A stretch of 64,000 nt of DNA from Phenylobacterium sp. (GCF_004297125.1 NZ_SCVD01000040.1:186001-250000); one strand, 5' to 3'; counted from the stretch's first letter, positions 1-9,026 are shown. Notes: generated from the sequence alone by a model not told the origin. Numbers and translations are program-made.

Positions 1-609
1 AAGCGGATGTTCCGGCTGAGCGCGCCCGAGTTCGTCACCGCCCTGATCGGGGGGCAGTTGGTCAACCGCCTCAAGGCCGTGGCCCCCGGCGTGACCTTCG
101 TCGTCGTCCACCACACCGAGGATCAGGCGTTGCGGGCGTTGAAGATCGGCGAGGCGGACTTCGCCGTCGGCCGCTTCGGCGCCGCCCGGCCAGGCTATGT
201 CGTCGAGCCGCTGTTCGAAGACGCCTACTGCGCCGTCGCGCGGGTCGGGCATCCGAAGATCGACGGCGCCATGGACTGGGAGACCTGGCGCGACACCGGC
301 CACATCTATGCGCGCTCGACCAGCGAGACCGGCGGCGACGTGACCAAGGACGAGGGCGACGGCCTGGCCGCGATGCTGGCGGCCGTGCCGCAATGGCTGA
401 CCGCCCTGGTGCTGGTGGCTTCCACCGACGGCATCGCCACGGTGCCCCGCCGCCTCGCCGAGCGGCACGCGAAGATGCTGGGCCTGCAGGTCATCGACCC
501 GCCGTTCGAGCCCTTCCGGATCCAGGTGTCGGTGATGCGCCGCACCGGCGTCTCAGACGCCGGCGTCGACTGGTTCCTGGACGAGGTGCGGGCGGCGGCG
601 ACCGTCTAG
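1..609 (+). CDS. LysR-type regulator, C-terminal effector domain (5' partial)
   Basis: The reading frame is open from base 1, so the gene begins upstream of the window; the visible ATG at 7 is internal. About 200 residues remain, matching the periplasmic-binding-like effector domain of LysR regulators: the conserved start of the effector fold, alternating strands and helices, and a final helix (DWFLDEVRAA). The N-terminal winged helix-turn-helix is outside the window, so target and effector cannot be judged. The stop codon lies inside a CTAG shared with the stop of the convergent acyl-CoA synthetase gene. Family call is fairly secure; specific function unknown. Confidence 0.8.
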   Translation, partial: KRMFRLSAPEFVTALIGGQLVNRLKAVAPGVTFVVVHHTEDQALRALKIGEADFAVGRFGAARPGYVVEPLFEDAYCAVARVGHPKIDGAMDWETWRDTGHIYARSTSETGGDVTKDEGDGLAAMLAAVPQWLTALVLVASTDGIATVPRRLAERHAKMLGLQVIDPPFEPFRIQVSVMRRTGVSDAGVDWFLDEVRAAATV

Positions 610-2189
610 ATCTGCCGCGCGCGGCCTTCCCAGTAGGGTGCGCGCACCTTGCCGCGCTGGATCTTGCCGGCCTCGGAGCGCGGCAGGCTGGCCACGAAGT
701 CCAGGCTGCGCGGGACCTTGAAGCTGGGCAGGCTGTCGCGGGCGAAGGCCAGGATCTCGTTGGCCAGCAGGTCCGAGGGCTCGTAGCCGGGCTTCAGCAG
801 GATCACCGCCTTGACCTGCTCGCCCCACTCGTCGTGCGGCACGCCGACCGTCGCGCTGTCGGCGACCGCCTCGTGCTTGATCAGCTCGTTGTCGATCTCC
901 TGCGGATAGATGTTCACCCCGCCGGAAATGATCGTCTCGGCGCTGCGGCCGGTGAGGAACAGGTACCCGTCGTCGTCGAAGTAGCCCATGTCGCCCATGG
1001 TGAAATAGTCGCCGACGCGGGACGCCTGGGTCTTCTTCTCGTCCTTGTAGTAGGTGAAGCCGCCGCCGGGCGGGAGCTGGTGGTAGATGGTCCCCGAGAC
1101 GTTCGGCGGGCACTCGTTCCCCTGCTCGTCCAGGATCTTGGAGCCCAGCAGTTCGGGCTTCTTGCCGACCGAGCCCGGCTTGCGCAGCCACTCCTCGGAA
1201 TTGATCATGAAGCCCGCGCCGCCCTCGGAGCCCGCGTAGTACTCGCTGAGCACCGGGCCGAACCATTCGATCATCGCGTGCTTGACCTCGGGCGGGCAGG
1301 GGGCCGCGCCGTGGACGATGTACTTCACGCTGCGGATGTCGTGCCGGGCCTTCACCTCGATCGGCAGCGCCAGCAGGCGCTGGAACATGATCGGCACCAG
1401 ATGCATGTGCGTGACCCGGTGCTTGGCGATGGTTCGAAGCGTGTGCTCGCTGTCCCACTTGTCGAGGAAGACCAGGGTGGCGCCGGCGCCCATGGCGGCG
1501 CGCACGTCGAAGGCCAGCGGGGCGGCGTGATAGGCCGGACCGGCGCAGAGCTGCACCGAGGCGGCGTCGTAGCCGCGCAGCGCGTACATGGCCTGGGGTG
1601 CGACCACGGGGGTCGGACGGAAGACGCCCTTGGGCCGGCCCGTGGTGCCCGAGGTGTAGAGCATCTGGTTGCCCAGGACCGGGTCCTCGATGTCGGAGGG
1701 ATCGAGGCCGGCCAGGGCCTGGTCGTAGTTCACGAAGCCGTCGATGCCGCCGCCGACGGCGACCTTGAGGCGCAGGTTCGGAGCCTGGGCCGCCGCCGGG
1801 GCGACGGTGGCGATGCGGGCCTCGCCGAACAGGGCCTGGGCCTCGCAGTCGTTGAGGATGTAGGCGACCTCGTCGACCGTCAGGTGCCAGTTCACCGGGG
1901 TGATGCGGAAGCCGGCGCGGAGCGTGGCGGACTGCACCTCCAGGAACTCGTGCCGGTTGGAGAGGATCAGCGCCACGGAATCGCCGGCCTTGAGCCCCGC
2001 CTGGCGCATCAGCCGCACCAGCCGGTTGGCATTGGCGTTGACCTCGGCGAAGGAACGGGTCGCCCCGTCGGGATCGATCACGGCCGCCTTGTTCGGCTGC
2101 ACGTCGGCCCAGACCGCCATGGTCATGCCGTTGAGCGAAGCCGCCTCAAGGCGATGGTTCAGATCCTGCCGCTCGAGCACCGCATCCAT
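606..2189 (-). CDS. AMP-dependent acyl-CoA synthetase
   Basis: 527-residue member of the ANL adenylating superfamily, expected to activate a carboxylic acid to its acyl-CoA via an acyl-AMP. Core motifs are in order: phosphate-binding loop YTSGTTGRPKG near residue 180, a variant A5 motif YYAGSEG near 315, the GDMGYFDDDGY aspartate motif, the GRSAETIISGGVNIYP hinge and a C-terminal lysine in PRSEAGKIQRGK. The ATG at 2189 is preceded by a strong GGGAGGA ribosome site. The substrate is not evident; length and motifs fit medium/long-chain or aryl acid ligases. It converges on the LysR gene with overlapping stops. Confidence 0.9.
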   Translation of the reverse strand: MDAVLERQDLNHRLEAASLNGMTMAVWADVQPNKAAVIDPDGATRSFAEVNANANRLVRLMRQAGLKAGDSVALILSNRHEFLEVQSATLRAGFRITPVNWHLTVDEVAYILNDCEAQALFGEARIATVAPAAAQAPNLRLKVAVGGGIDGFVNYDQALAGLDPSDIEDPVLGNQMLYTSGTTGRPKGVFRPTPVVAPQAMYALRGYDAASVQLCAGPAYHAAPLAFDVRAAMGAGATLVFLDKWDSEHTLRTIAKHRVTHMHLVPIMFQRLLALPIEVKARHDIRSVKYIVHGAAPCPPEVKHAMIEWFGPVLSEYYAGSEGGAGFMINSEEWLRKPGSVGKKPELLGSKILDEQGNECPPNVSGTIYHQLPPGGGFTYYKDEKKTQASRVGDYFTMGDMGYFDDDGYLFLTGRSAETIISGGVNIYPQEIDNELIKHEAVADSATVGVPHDEWGEQVKAVILLKPGYEPSDLLANEILAFARDSLPSFKVPRSLDFVASLPRSEAGKIQRGKVRAPYWEGRARQI

Positions 2190-2268
2190 CCCGTTCCTCC
2201 CGCACAGATTTACACTGTATCGTTCTCAATCTTCGAAAACGACAATGGCACGGGTGAGGCGAGGGCGG

Positions 2269-2679
2269 CTAGGCCCTCATGCGCCGGATCACGATCCCGC
2301 CGACGGTGGCGCCGACCGCTGTGAGGAACGTCCCCCAGGTGATGTCGATCAGGGTGATCTGCGTCGCCCAGACCTTGAGCGTCGCCTGGTTGGTCAGGTC
2401 GTAGGTCGCGTAGCACAGCGCGCCCAGCATGGCGCCGGCCGCCGTGGTCTTGATCAGCGGCTTGTCGCGCGTCGGCCAGATGGCCAGGGCGAGCACGCCC
2501 AGGATGTAGACGAAGTAGAAGACGATCGCGGCCGGGAAAGACACCGGGTCGCTGTCGGGCCGCAGCACCGCATCCAGTGTCGGCCGGTAGACCTTCGGTC
2601 CGAACTGGCTGAGCCAGACATAGTCCAAGGCCGCGATGGCGCCGGCCGTGGCGAAATAGGTCGCGGTCAGTCGAATCAT
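2269..2679 (-). CDS. DUF2177 family membrane protein
   Basis: 136-residue integral membrane protein with about four predicted membrane segments: TYFATAGAIAALDYVWL, an FYFVYILGVLALAIW stretch, a Gly/Ala-rich segment and a C-terminal GTFLTAVGATVGGIVI. The YDLTNQATLKVW signature in the third segment is characteristic of DUF2177 proteins. I chose the ATG at 2679 over an upstream one at 2745 because a GAGAGA-type ribosome site precedes it and the hydrophobic N-terminus begins there. Function is unknown for the family. It stands alone; the next gene downstream in the same direction is the acyl-CoA synthetase, about 80 bases away. Confidence 0.8.
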   Translation of the reverse strand: MIRLTATYFATAGAIAALDYVWLSQFGPKVYRPTLDAVLRPDSDPVSFPAAIVFYFVYILGVLALAIWPTRDKPLIKTTAAGAMLGALCYATYDLTNQATLKVWATQITLIDITWGTFLTAVGATVGGIVIRRMRA

Positions 2680-2910
2680 CAACCGGTCTCTCTGCTGTCG
2701 CTGCCCGACGCGCGTCGTCAGCAGGCGCGTGGCTTCAATCCACAAGCATCGTTATGGCGACGTCTGACAACAAGCCAGGGAGTGACATCCGGATTGTCGG
2801 GATTCTGACGTAACAACGAAACGCTATTGCCCTCCTGGCCGCCAGGGCGCGTGTATGTTCCGGAATACGCGTCCCGGCCTGGACGCGGGCGGAGGCCGCC
2901 AGGCTGAGCG

Positions 2911-4503
2911 ATGCTCTTGAAAGGCCAAGGATTGTACCGCTCTCCTCCCACTTCGGGCGCTCTCCCATTGCTGACACACTGGATTGGTGACGGCCGCCCA
3001 CGATCGAAGGCTGTGGCTCTGGCCGCCGGCGCCGCCGGCGCCGCCTCCTCCATCGCTCTGGGACTCCTGCTGAAGGCCCAGACGGGCGGCGGGGAACCGC
3101 TTATGGCGGTGTTCCCGATCCTCCTGGTCGTTTGCCTTGGGTGGGGCGCGATCGCGGGTTGGGTCAGTCTCATCGCAGGCGTGGTCGGGGCCTGGTACTT
3201 TTACCTTGGCCGGCAGTTTTCATTCGTGGTTGGAGAAGAAGACGTCAGGGCGCTGGCCGTGGCGCTCGTCGTGGGCGTGCTGATAATTGGTGTCTGCCTG
3301 CTGCTGCGGTCGTGCATCGTCTCGCTCCAGGCGAGCAACGCCGCCTCGCTCTTGCTGGCGACCGGGCTTGCCGATCGCGGCCGGGAACTGGACAACCTGA
3401 ACGCTGAACTCACCCTCGCGCTTTCGGACAAGTCCAGCGCCGTGGAGGCCCTGTCCCTGACCGAGGCGCAATTCCGAACCAGCTTCGAGGCCGCCGCCGT
3501 CGGCAAGGTGCAGGCCGAACCGCACACCGGCCGCATCATTCGGGCCAACCGGGCGTTCGCCGAGATGCTGGGATACGAACCCCAGGAACTCGAAGGTCGG
3601 GATGGGTGGGAGTTCACTCCGGTGGAAGACCGGGCGGAAGAGTCAGCGGCGTATCGCCTCGTCCTTGAGGGACGCCAGGCCGTCTATCTGCGCGAGAAGC
3701 GCTATCTCCGCCGCGATGGCACGACCATCTGGGGCCGGGTGTCGGCGACGATCACGCGCTCGCCGCAGTCGGGCGCGCCATTGCTGGCGATCGCGGTCAT
3801 AGAGAATATCGACCATCGCTATAAGGCCGAGGCAGAGCTGGTTGCGGCGAAGGCGGAACTGGAAGGGATCCTCGCTGACCGTGACGCGACGATCCTCCAG
3901 CGCAACCTTCTGCTGCGCGAAGTCTACCATCGGGTGAAGAACAACCTGCAGATCATCGACGGATTGTTGATCATGCAGGGCCGACGGATCGCCGATCCCG
4001 ACGCGAAGGCTGCGATCGCCAGCCTTCGCGGCCGGATCTACGCCCTGGGTCTTGTCCATCAGCAACTGATGGGGTCGCACGACCTGGAAACCTTCGACAT
4101 CGCGCCCTTCCTCAATGACCTGTCGGCGAACATCCTCGAAGGAGGCGCGGCGAGAAACGTCGTACTTAGCGTTCGCGCGCCGCCGCTGTCCGTGGGGCTG
4201 GACTTCGCGTTACCCCTCGGCCTCATCGTGACCGAACTCATCACGAACTCGCTGAAGCATGCTTTTCCGAGCGGACAGGGGAACCTTGAGGTTATCCTTG
4301 AGCGTTTGGCCGATGGCGCGATCGTGCTGGTTGTCGCCGACGACGGGCGCCACGTCGAAGCGAAGGACACGGCGGACGGCACGGGTTCACTCGGGATGAC
4401 GATCATCACGGGTCTCGCCAAGCAACTTGGAGGAAAATTGACGATAAACACCAGTCAAGGCACCCGCAGCGAACTGCGCATCGCCGCGCCGTCGCTGACG
4501 TGA
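2911..4503 (+). CDS. Membrane PAS sensor histidine kinase (HisKA_2 type)
   Basis: 530 residues. Residues about 35-135 hold four hydrophobic segments resembling the KdpD-like DUF4118 membrane domain (ILLVVCLGWGAIAGWV). A coiled linker (150-185) and a PAS domain (about 185-305) follow, then the HisKA_2 dimerisation region with phospho-accepting H340 in REVYHRVKNNLQII. The ATPase domain has an N-box TELITNSLKHAF (441-452) and a GSLGMTII glycine motif. HisKA_2 kinases are typical of Alphaproteobacteria and often act in general stress or light pathways. The stop overlaps the GTG start of the response regulator (GTGA), so the two are translationally coupled and almost certainly cognate. The PAS domain shows no obvious cofactor signature, so the signal is unknown. 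Confidence 0.88.
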   Translation: MLLKGQGLYRSPPTSGALPLLTHWIGDGRPRSKAVALAAGAAGAASSIALGLLLKAQTGGGEPLMAVFPILLVVCLGWGAIAGWVSLIAGVVGAWYFYLGRQFSFVVGEEDVRALAVALVVGVLIIGVCLLLRSCIVSLQASNAASLLLATGLADRGRELDNLNAELTLALSDKSSAVEALSLTEAQFRTSFEAAAVGKVQAEPHTGRIIRANRAFAEMLGYEPQELEGRDGWEFTPVEDRAEESAAYRLVLEGRQAVYLREKRYLRRDGTTIWGRVSATITRSPQSGAPLLAIAVIENIDHRYKAEAELVAAKAELEGILADRDATILQRNLLLREVYHRVKNNLQIIDGLLIMQGRRIADPDAKAAIASLRGRIYALGLVHQQLMGSHDLETFDIAPFLNDLSANILEGGAARNVVLSVRAPPLSVGLDFALPLGLIVTELITNSLKHAFPSGQGNLEVILERLADGAIVLVVADDGRHVEAKDTADGTGSLGMTIITGLAKQLGGKLTINTSQGTRSELRIAAPSLT

Positions 4504-4901
4504 CGATCTCCCGAGCGAGTGTTCTGGTCGTTGATGACGAATTCCTGGTGGCAGAGGGTCTGTGCATGCAAGTTGAGGAGATGGGACACTCAGTGTGCGG
4601 CACGGCGGCGACCGCCGACGAAGCGATCCTGCTGGCGCAGGAACACAGGCCGTCCGTCGTGTTGATGGACATGCGCCTGAGGGGAGAGAAAGACGGCGTC
4701 GACGCTGCGCTGGCGATCTACTCAACCGTTCGCTCCAGGGTGATCTTCGTCACCGGGTCGAAGGAGCAGGCCACGATTGACCGCATCGAGCTCGACCATC
4801 CGGCCGGCATGCTGTTCAAGCCGGTTTCGAGCCATCAACTCAGGAGCGCGATCGAATTCGCGATCACTGAGGGGCCTTGGAACGACTCCGCCGAATCGTA
4901 A
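4500..4901 (+). CDS. Single-domain response regulator
   Basis: 133 residues, almost exactly one CheY-like receiver and no output domain. The acidic pair D12/D13, phospho-acceptor D57 (VLMDM), switch T85 and K107 (FKPV) are all present, so phosphotransfer should be intact. The GTG start overlaps the stop of the upstream HisKA_2 kinase. Without an effector domain it must act through protein contacts, for example as a phosphate sink, phosphorelay partner or anti-sigma-like switch. Relatives are often found beside HisKA_2/HWE kinases; a role in a stress phosphorelay is inference. Confidence 0.9.
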   Translation: MTISRASVLVVDDEFLVAEGLCMQVEEMGHSVCGTAATADEAILLAQEHRPSVVLMDMRLRGEKDGVDAALAIYSTVRSRVIFVTGSKEQATIDRIELDHPAGMLFKPVSSHQLRSAIEFAITEGPWNDSAES

Positions 4902-4914
4902 CGGGCCCCGGCCG

Positions 4915-5940
4915 TTACGCTGGCCGCAGCCGATAGTGGCTCACGCCCCATTCCGTGCCGCCACGGTGGCCGAACAGGCCGGCGGTGGCCAGGAAGAACA
5001 GCCGCCAGCGCCTGTGCCACAGGGTGGCGTCGGCGCCGTAGACGCTCTCCAGCACAGGCCGGATCTTCGCGAGGTTGCGGTCGTAGAGCTCCAGCCAGTG
5101 CAGGGCGGTCTTTTCGTAGTGGGTTCCGCTCCAGCGCCAGTCCTGCTCCAGCACGAACAGGTCGGGGAACTGGGCGATCAGCCCGTGGCTGGGCATGACG
5201 CCGCCCGAGAAGAAGTGTTTGGCGATCCAGTCGGCCTCGTCGTTCACGTCGAAGCGGTAAGGCGTGGTCTTGTGCGTGAAGACGTGGATGAACAGGCGGC
5301 CGTCGGGCTTCAGCCAGCCCTTCACCCGGCTGAGCAGGGCGCGCCAGTTCGCCATGTGCTCGAACATCTCCACCGAGACCACGCGGTCGAACTCGCCCGA
5401 CGCCTCGAAGTGGTTCATGTCGCAGGTGATGACCTCCAGGTTCGACAGGCCGCGTTCCTGGGCGCGGGCCATGATAAAGGCCTTCTGGCTGGCCGAGTTC
5501 GACACCGCGGTGATCCGGGCGTTGGGATAGGTCCTGGCCATCCACAGCGACAGCGAGCCCCAGCCGCAGCCCAGTTCCAGGATCCGCTGGCCGTCCTGCA
5601 GATCGGCGTGCTCGGCGGTCTCCTTCAGGCCGTGTTCCTCGGCCTGGGCCAGCGTGTCGCCGGGGTTCCGGTAGAGCGCCGAGGAGTATTTCAGCTGCGG
5701 GCCCAGGCAGTTCAGGAAGAACTCGGCCGGCACCTCGTAGTGTTGGGCGTTCGCCGCGTCGGTGTGCTCGGCGATCGGGCGCTCGGCCATCTCGCGGGCG
5801 AAGGTCGCATCGGCGTCCGGGCCTGTATTCCGCATCTGCCGGCGGGCGTTGGCCACCAGCAAGGTGATCGCGGTCTTGCGGACCACGTCGGGCAGCGGCG
5901 CGCCTTCGAAGGCGTCGATGGTGGCGGCGATCAGGCTCAT
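4915..5940 (-). CDS. Cfa-like SAM-dependent methyltransferase (cyclopropane-fatty-acyl-phospholipid synthase family)
   Basis: 341 residues. A short helical N-terminal domain precedes a class I methyltransferase fold with SAM motif ILELGCGWGSLSLWMA, followed by the Cfa-family ITAVSNSASQ and VVSVEMFEHM blocks. The family transfers a methylene or methyl group from SAM to double bonds of phospholipid acyl chains at the inner membrane. The ATG at 5940 overlaps the stop of the DUF1295 gene (ATGA), so both are one transcript. With the divergent FAD oxidoreductase and DUF1365 genes this is a recurrent proteobacterial lipid-modification cluster. The product may be a cyclopropane, methylated or furan-type acyl chain; the sequence alone does not say which. 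Confidence 0.88.
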   Translation of the reverse strand: MSLIAATIDAFEGAPLPDVVRKTAITLLVANARRQMRNTGPDADATFAREMAERPIAEHTDAANAQHYEVPAEFFLNCLGPQLKYSSALYRNPGDTLAQAEEHGLKETAEHADLQDGQRILELGCGWGSLSLWMARTYPNARITAVSNSASQKAFIMARAQERGLSNLEVITCDMNHFEASGEFDRVVSVEMFEHMANWRALLSRVKGWLKPDGRLFIHVFTHKTTPYRFDVNDEADWIAKHFFSGGVMPSHGLIAQFPDLFVLEQDWRWSGTHYEKTALHWLELYDRNLAKIRPVLESVYGADATLWHRRWRLFFLATAGLFGHRGGTEWGVSHYRLRPA

Positions 5941-6737
5941 GCAGGACGGACTCGCTTGGGGGGCAGGGGGAAGAAGACGCCGACGCGCGCCTGGTAGTCG
6001 CGGAACCTGTCGCCGCGGGACTTGAGCATGGCCTCCTCCAGCGGCGGGACGCCGGAGACATAGCGGAGCAGGACGTACATGACAGCGGGGGCGATGAGGG
6101 TCAGGAGGCTGACCGGCCGGGACGGGTCCAGGGCCATCGCCGGATAGGCCATCCAGCCCAGCCACTGGAAGAAGTAGTTCGGGTGGCGCGACCAGGCCCA
6201 GAGGCCGGTCTCGATGACCTTGCCCTTGTTGCCCGGGTCGGCCCGGAACCGCTTCATCTGGGCGTCGGCGATGGTCTCGCCGACGATGGCGGTCAGGAAG
6301 ACCAGCGCCGCGAGCGCGTCGCGCAGGTCCAGGGAAGGCTCCGGCCGCTTGGCCGCCGTGACCACGCTCAGCGCCAGCAGGGCGGTGGCGGGCGCCTGGG
6401 GCAGGCTGACCCAGAGCATGGTGAGCGGGTAGTTCTTCGCCGTCCTGCGGAACTCGGCGTAGCGCGCGTCCTCGGGATGCCCCGCCACCCGCGGCGCCAG
6501 GTAGAGGCCCAGCCGCAGGCCCCAGACCAGCATGAAGGCCGCGACCAGCAGGCGGCGCGCGAGGCTGGTGTCCGCGCCCGTGGCGACGAACGCGGCGCCG
6601 GCCAACAGCAGGCCGCTCCCGAAGCTCCAGAACACGTCGGTCCAGCCGCCGTTCTTCACGGCGAGGCCGAACGCCCACGCCGCGATCATCACCCCCAGCA
6701 TGAGGGCCAGGACGCCCAGGACGATCTGCAACAACAT
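5937..6737 (-). CDS. DUF1295 family membrane protein (steroid 5-alpha-reductase-like)
   Basis: 266 residues with about six to seven hydrophobic segments. The C-terminal GLWAWSRHPNYFFQW and YVSGVPPLEEAMLKSRG blocks are the signature of DUF1295/ICMT-type integral membrane enzymes, which share a fold with NADPH-dependent steroid reductases and isoprenylcysteine methyltransferases. The start at 6737 was chosen over 6821 because GGAGAGCGAGGC precedes it and the first membrane helix starts at once. It is upstream of, and translationally coupled to, the Cfa-like gene. It probably acts on a membrane lipid in the same pathway; the exact reaction is unknown. Confidence 0.85.
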   Translation of the reverse strand: MLLQIVLGVLALMLGVMIAAWAFGLAVKNGGWTDVFWSFGSGLLLAGAAFVATGADTSLARRLLVAAFMLVWGLRLGLYLAPRVAGHPEDARYAEFRRTAKNYPLTMLWVSLPQAPATALLALSVVTAAKRPEPSLDLRDALAALVFLTAIVGETIADAQMKRFRADPGNKGKVIETGLWAWSRHPNYFFQWLGWMAYPAMALDPSRPVSLLTLIAPAVMYVLLRYVSGVPPLEEAMLKSRGDRFRDYQARVGVFFPLPPKRVRPA

Positions 6738-6877
6738 GCCTCGCTCTCCGTTGGCATACGACCACGATCCGCCGCCAGACGCATCCGGCCCTGTGAGCGG
6801 GCCGTAGCATTTGCTAAGCAACCGGCGTGGGACGGCGCGGCGGTTCGCTGGCGTGCAGCATGGGGTTTGGAGTGCAG

Positions 6878-8215
6878 ATGAGCGGCGGTGAACGGCTGAG
6901 CGTGGCCGTGGTCGGCAGCGGCGTCGCGGGCCTCTCGGCGGCCTGGCTGCTGTCCCAGAAGCACGACGTCACCCTGTTCGAAGCCGATCCTCGCCTGGGC
7001 GGCCACGCCCACACCGCCGAGGCGCCGGGGCACCACGGCCCGGTCGCGGTCGACACCGGCTTCATCGTCTACAACGAGGCCAACTACCCAAACTTCACTG
7101 CCCTCCTGGCCCACCTGGGCGTGCCCAGCGTGAACGCCGACATGAGCCTGTCGGTGTCGCTGGACGACGGCGCGTTCGAATATTCCAGCTTCGGCGCCCT
7201 GGGCGTCTTCGCCCAGAAGCGGAACTTCTTCTCGGCCCGGTTCTGGGGGATGCTGCGCGACATCTCGCGCTTCTACCGCCACGCGCCGCGCGACCTGGCG
7301 AACCTGAAGGCGCCGGAGATCTCGCTGGAGGCCTACCTCGAGCAGAAGGGCTACTGCCAGGCGTTCCGCGACGACCACCTGCTTCCCCAGGCCGCGGCTA
7401 TCTGGTCGACGCCGCTGAAGGAGATCGGGGCCTATCCGGCCGCCTCGCTGATCCGATTCTTCCTGAACCACGGGATGATGAGCATCTTCGGCCGCGGCCT
7501 GTGGCGCACGGTCCAGGGCGGGTCGCGGACCTATGTCGAGAAACTTGCCGCCGCTTTCCGGGGCGAGCTCCGCAAGGGCGCCCGGGTCGCGGGCGTGCGA
7601 CGCGACGCCAACGGCGCCGAGCTGCGCCTGGCCGGCGGCGGCCGCGAGCGCTTCGACCAGGTGGTGCTGGCCACGCACGGCGACACCGCGCTCGCCCTGC
7701 TGGACGACCCCACCCCCGAGGAGAAGCGTCTCCTGGGCGCCTTCCGCTACAGCCGTAACCTGGTGGCCCTGCACACCGACGCCATCCTGATGCCCAAGCG
7801 CCGACGCGCCTGGTGCAGCTGGAACCACATCGGGATGCGCGCCGCGCCGGGCGAGGGGGCGGTCACCTACTGGATGAACCGGCTGCAGAGCCTCAAGGAC
7901 GCTCCCGATCTCTTCGTGACCTTGAATCCGAACAAGGAGATCGCGGCCGAAAAGCTGATCAAGACCGAGGTCTACGATCACCCGCTGTTCGACGCCGGCG
8001 CCGTCGCCGCCCAGCAGGTGTTCTGGGATATCCAGGGCGTGCGGCGCACCTGGTTCTGTGGAGCCTACCTAGGCCACGGCTTCCACGAGGACGCGCTGCA
8101 GTCGGGCCTGGCCGTCGCCGAGCAACTGGGCGGGGTGCGCCGGCCCTGGACCGTCGAGGGCGAGTCCGGCCGCATCCACCTGCGCGGGCCGGCCCTGCAA
8201 GAGGCGGCCGCCTGA
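6878..8215 (+). CDS. FAD-dependent oxidoreductase (amine-oxidase fold) of the DUF1365/Cfa cluster
   Basis: 445 residues from the ATG at 6878, which has GGAG five bases upstream; a longer GTG/ATG form would add an unconserved tail. The N-terminal dinucleotide-binding motif VAVVGSGVAGLSAAWLL is followed by an acidic strand end (FEAD) and GGHAHT, typical of NAD(P)/FAD-binding amine-oxidase-like proteins. A C-terminal FCGAYLGHGFHEDALQSG block closes the FAD site. Homologues occur almost invariably with DUF1365 and Cfa-like genes. It is transcribed divergently from the Cfa/DUF1295 pair and its stop overlaps the DUF1365 start (TGATG). A desaturation or oxidation of membrane acyl chains is plausible but inferred. 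Confidence 0.87.
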   Translation: MSGGERLSVAVVGSGVAGLSAAWLLSQKHDVTLFEADPRLGGHAHTAEAPGHHGPVAVDTGFIVYNEANYPNFTALLAHLGVPSVNADMSLSVSLDDGAFEYSSFGALGVFAQKRNFFSARFWGMLRDISRFYRHAPRDLANLKAPEISLEAYLEQKGYCQAFRDDHLLPQAAAIWSTPLKEIGAYPAASLIRFFLNHGMMSIFGRGLWRTVQGGSRTYVEKLAAAFRGELRKGARVAGVRRDANGAELRLAGGGRERFDQVVLATHGDTALALLDDPTPEEKRLLGAFRYSRNLVALHTDAILMPKRRRAWCSWNHIGMRAAPGEGAVTYWMNRLQSLKDAPDLFVTLNPNKEIAAEKLIKTEVYDHPLFDAGAVAAQQVFWDIQGVRRTWFCGAYLGHGFHEDALQSGLAVAEQLGGVRRPWTVEGESGRIHLRGPALQEAAA

Positions 8216-8991
8216 TGGCCTGCTCCGGGCTCTACGCCGGGATCGTGTCGCACACCCGGCTGAAGCCCCGGCGCCATTCCCTGCGCTACCGCATCTTCAT
8301 GCTGCTGCTGGACCTGGACGAGCTCGCCGAGCTGGACCGGGACCTGAAGCTGTTCTCGCTGCGCAGATTCAATCTCGTCGGTTTCGATCCACGCCGGCAC
8401 GGCGACGGCTCGGCGATACCGCTGAAGAGCCAAGTGGAGGCCCAGCTCGCCGCCGCCGGCATCGCCCACGGCGGGCCGATCCGGATGCTGGCCATGCCGC
8501 GCATCCTGGGCCTCGGGTTCAATCCGCTGACCGTCTATTGGTGCCATCGCCCTGACGGCGCGCTCAGCGCCATCCTCTACGAGGTCAACAACACCTTCGG
8601 CGAGCGGCACAGCTATCTGATCCCGGCTGAAGACGCGCCGGTGGTGAGGCAGGCCTGCGACAAGGGATTCTATGTCTCGCCGTTCATGGACATGGACCTC
8701 AAGTACGCCTTCCGGGTGCGGCCGCCGGCCGACCAGGTCCAGGTGCTGGTGGACGTGGACGATGAGGAAGGCCGGGTCCTGGCCACCGGCTTTGTGGCGC
8801 AGCGCCAGGACCTCACCGACCGCAATCTCTTCCGCGCCTGGCTTACCCATCCCTGGATGACCTTGGGCGTGGTCGGCGCCATCCACTGGGAGGCGCTGTT
8901 CATTTGGCTGGGGGGCGAGAAGATCCGCCAGCGGCCGGCGAAGCCCGAGTGGCCGGTGACGGTGGTGACGCCCGCCAAGCTGGCGGCTTGA
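8215..8991 (+). CDS. DUF1365 family protein
   Basis: 258 residues, full length for DUF1365. It opens with LYAGIVSHTRLKPRRHSLRY and carries the conserved GFNPLTVYWCH and EVNNTFGERHSY blocks. No catalytic motif from a known enzyme class is obvious. It starts within the stop codon of the FAD oxidoreductase (TGATG), so the two should be made together, and the family is nearly always found with FAD oxidoreductase and Cfa-like partners. In other proteobacteria such clusters have been tied to singlet-oxygen or membrane-lipid responses; no sigma/anti-sigma pair is adjacent here. Confidence 0.88.
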   Translation: MACSGLYAGIVSHTRLKPRRHSLRYRIFMLLLDLDELAELDRDLKLFSLRRFNLVGFDPRRHGDGSAIPLKSQVEAQLAAAGIAHGGPIRMLAMPRILGLGFNPLTVYWCHRPDGALSAILYEVNNTFGERHSYLIPAEDAPVVRQACDKGFYVSPFMDMDLKYAFRVRPPADQVQVLVDVDDEEGRVLATGFVAQRQDLTDRNLFRAWLTHPWMTLGVVGAIHWEALFIWLGGEKIRQRPAKPEWPVTVVTPAKLAA

Positions 8992-9000
8992 GCCCGCCGG

Positions 9001-9026
9001 GGAACCAAGCCGCGCCGGCTGCCGTT
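9001..9026 (+). promoter_or_regulatory. Candidate EcfG (general stress) promoter upstream of lemA-like gene
   Basis: GGAAC at 9001-9005 and CGTT at 9023-9026 are separated by 17 bases, matching the alphaproteobacterial EcfG sigma-factor consensus. It points toward the LemA/TPM genes, whose start is 65 bases downstream. Motif match only; no expression data. Confidence 0.5.

Noticed and set aside
2204..2218. ACAG-N7-CTGT dyad upstream of the acyl-CoA synthetase gene as an operator
   Set aside because: Only four-base arms, so chance occurrence is likely, and no local regulator is oriented to support it.
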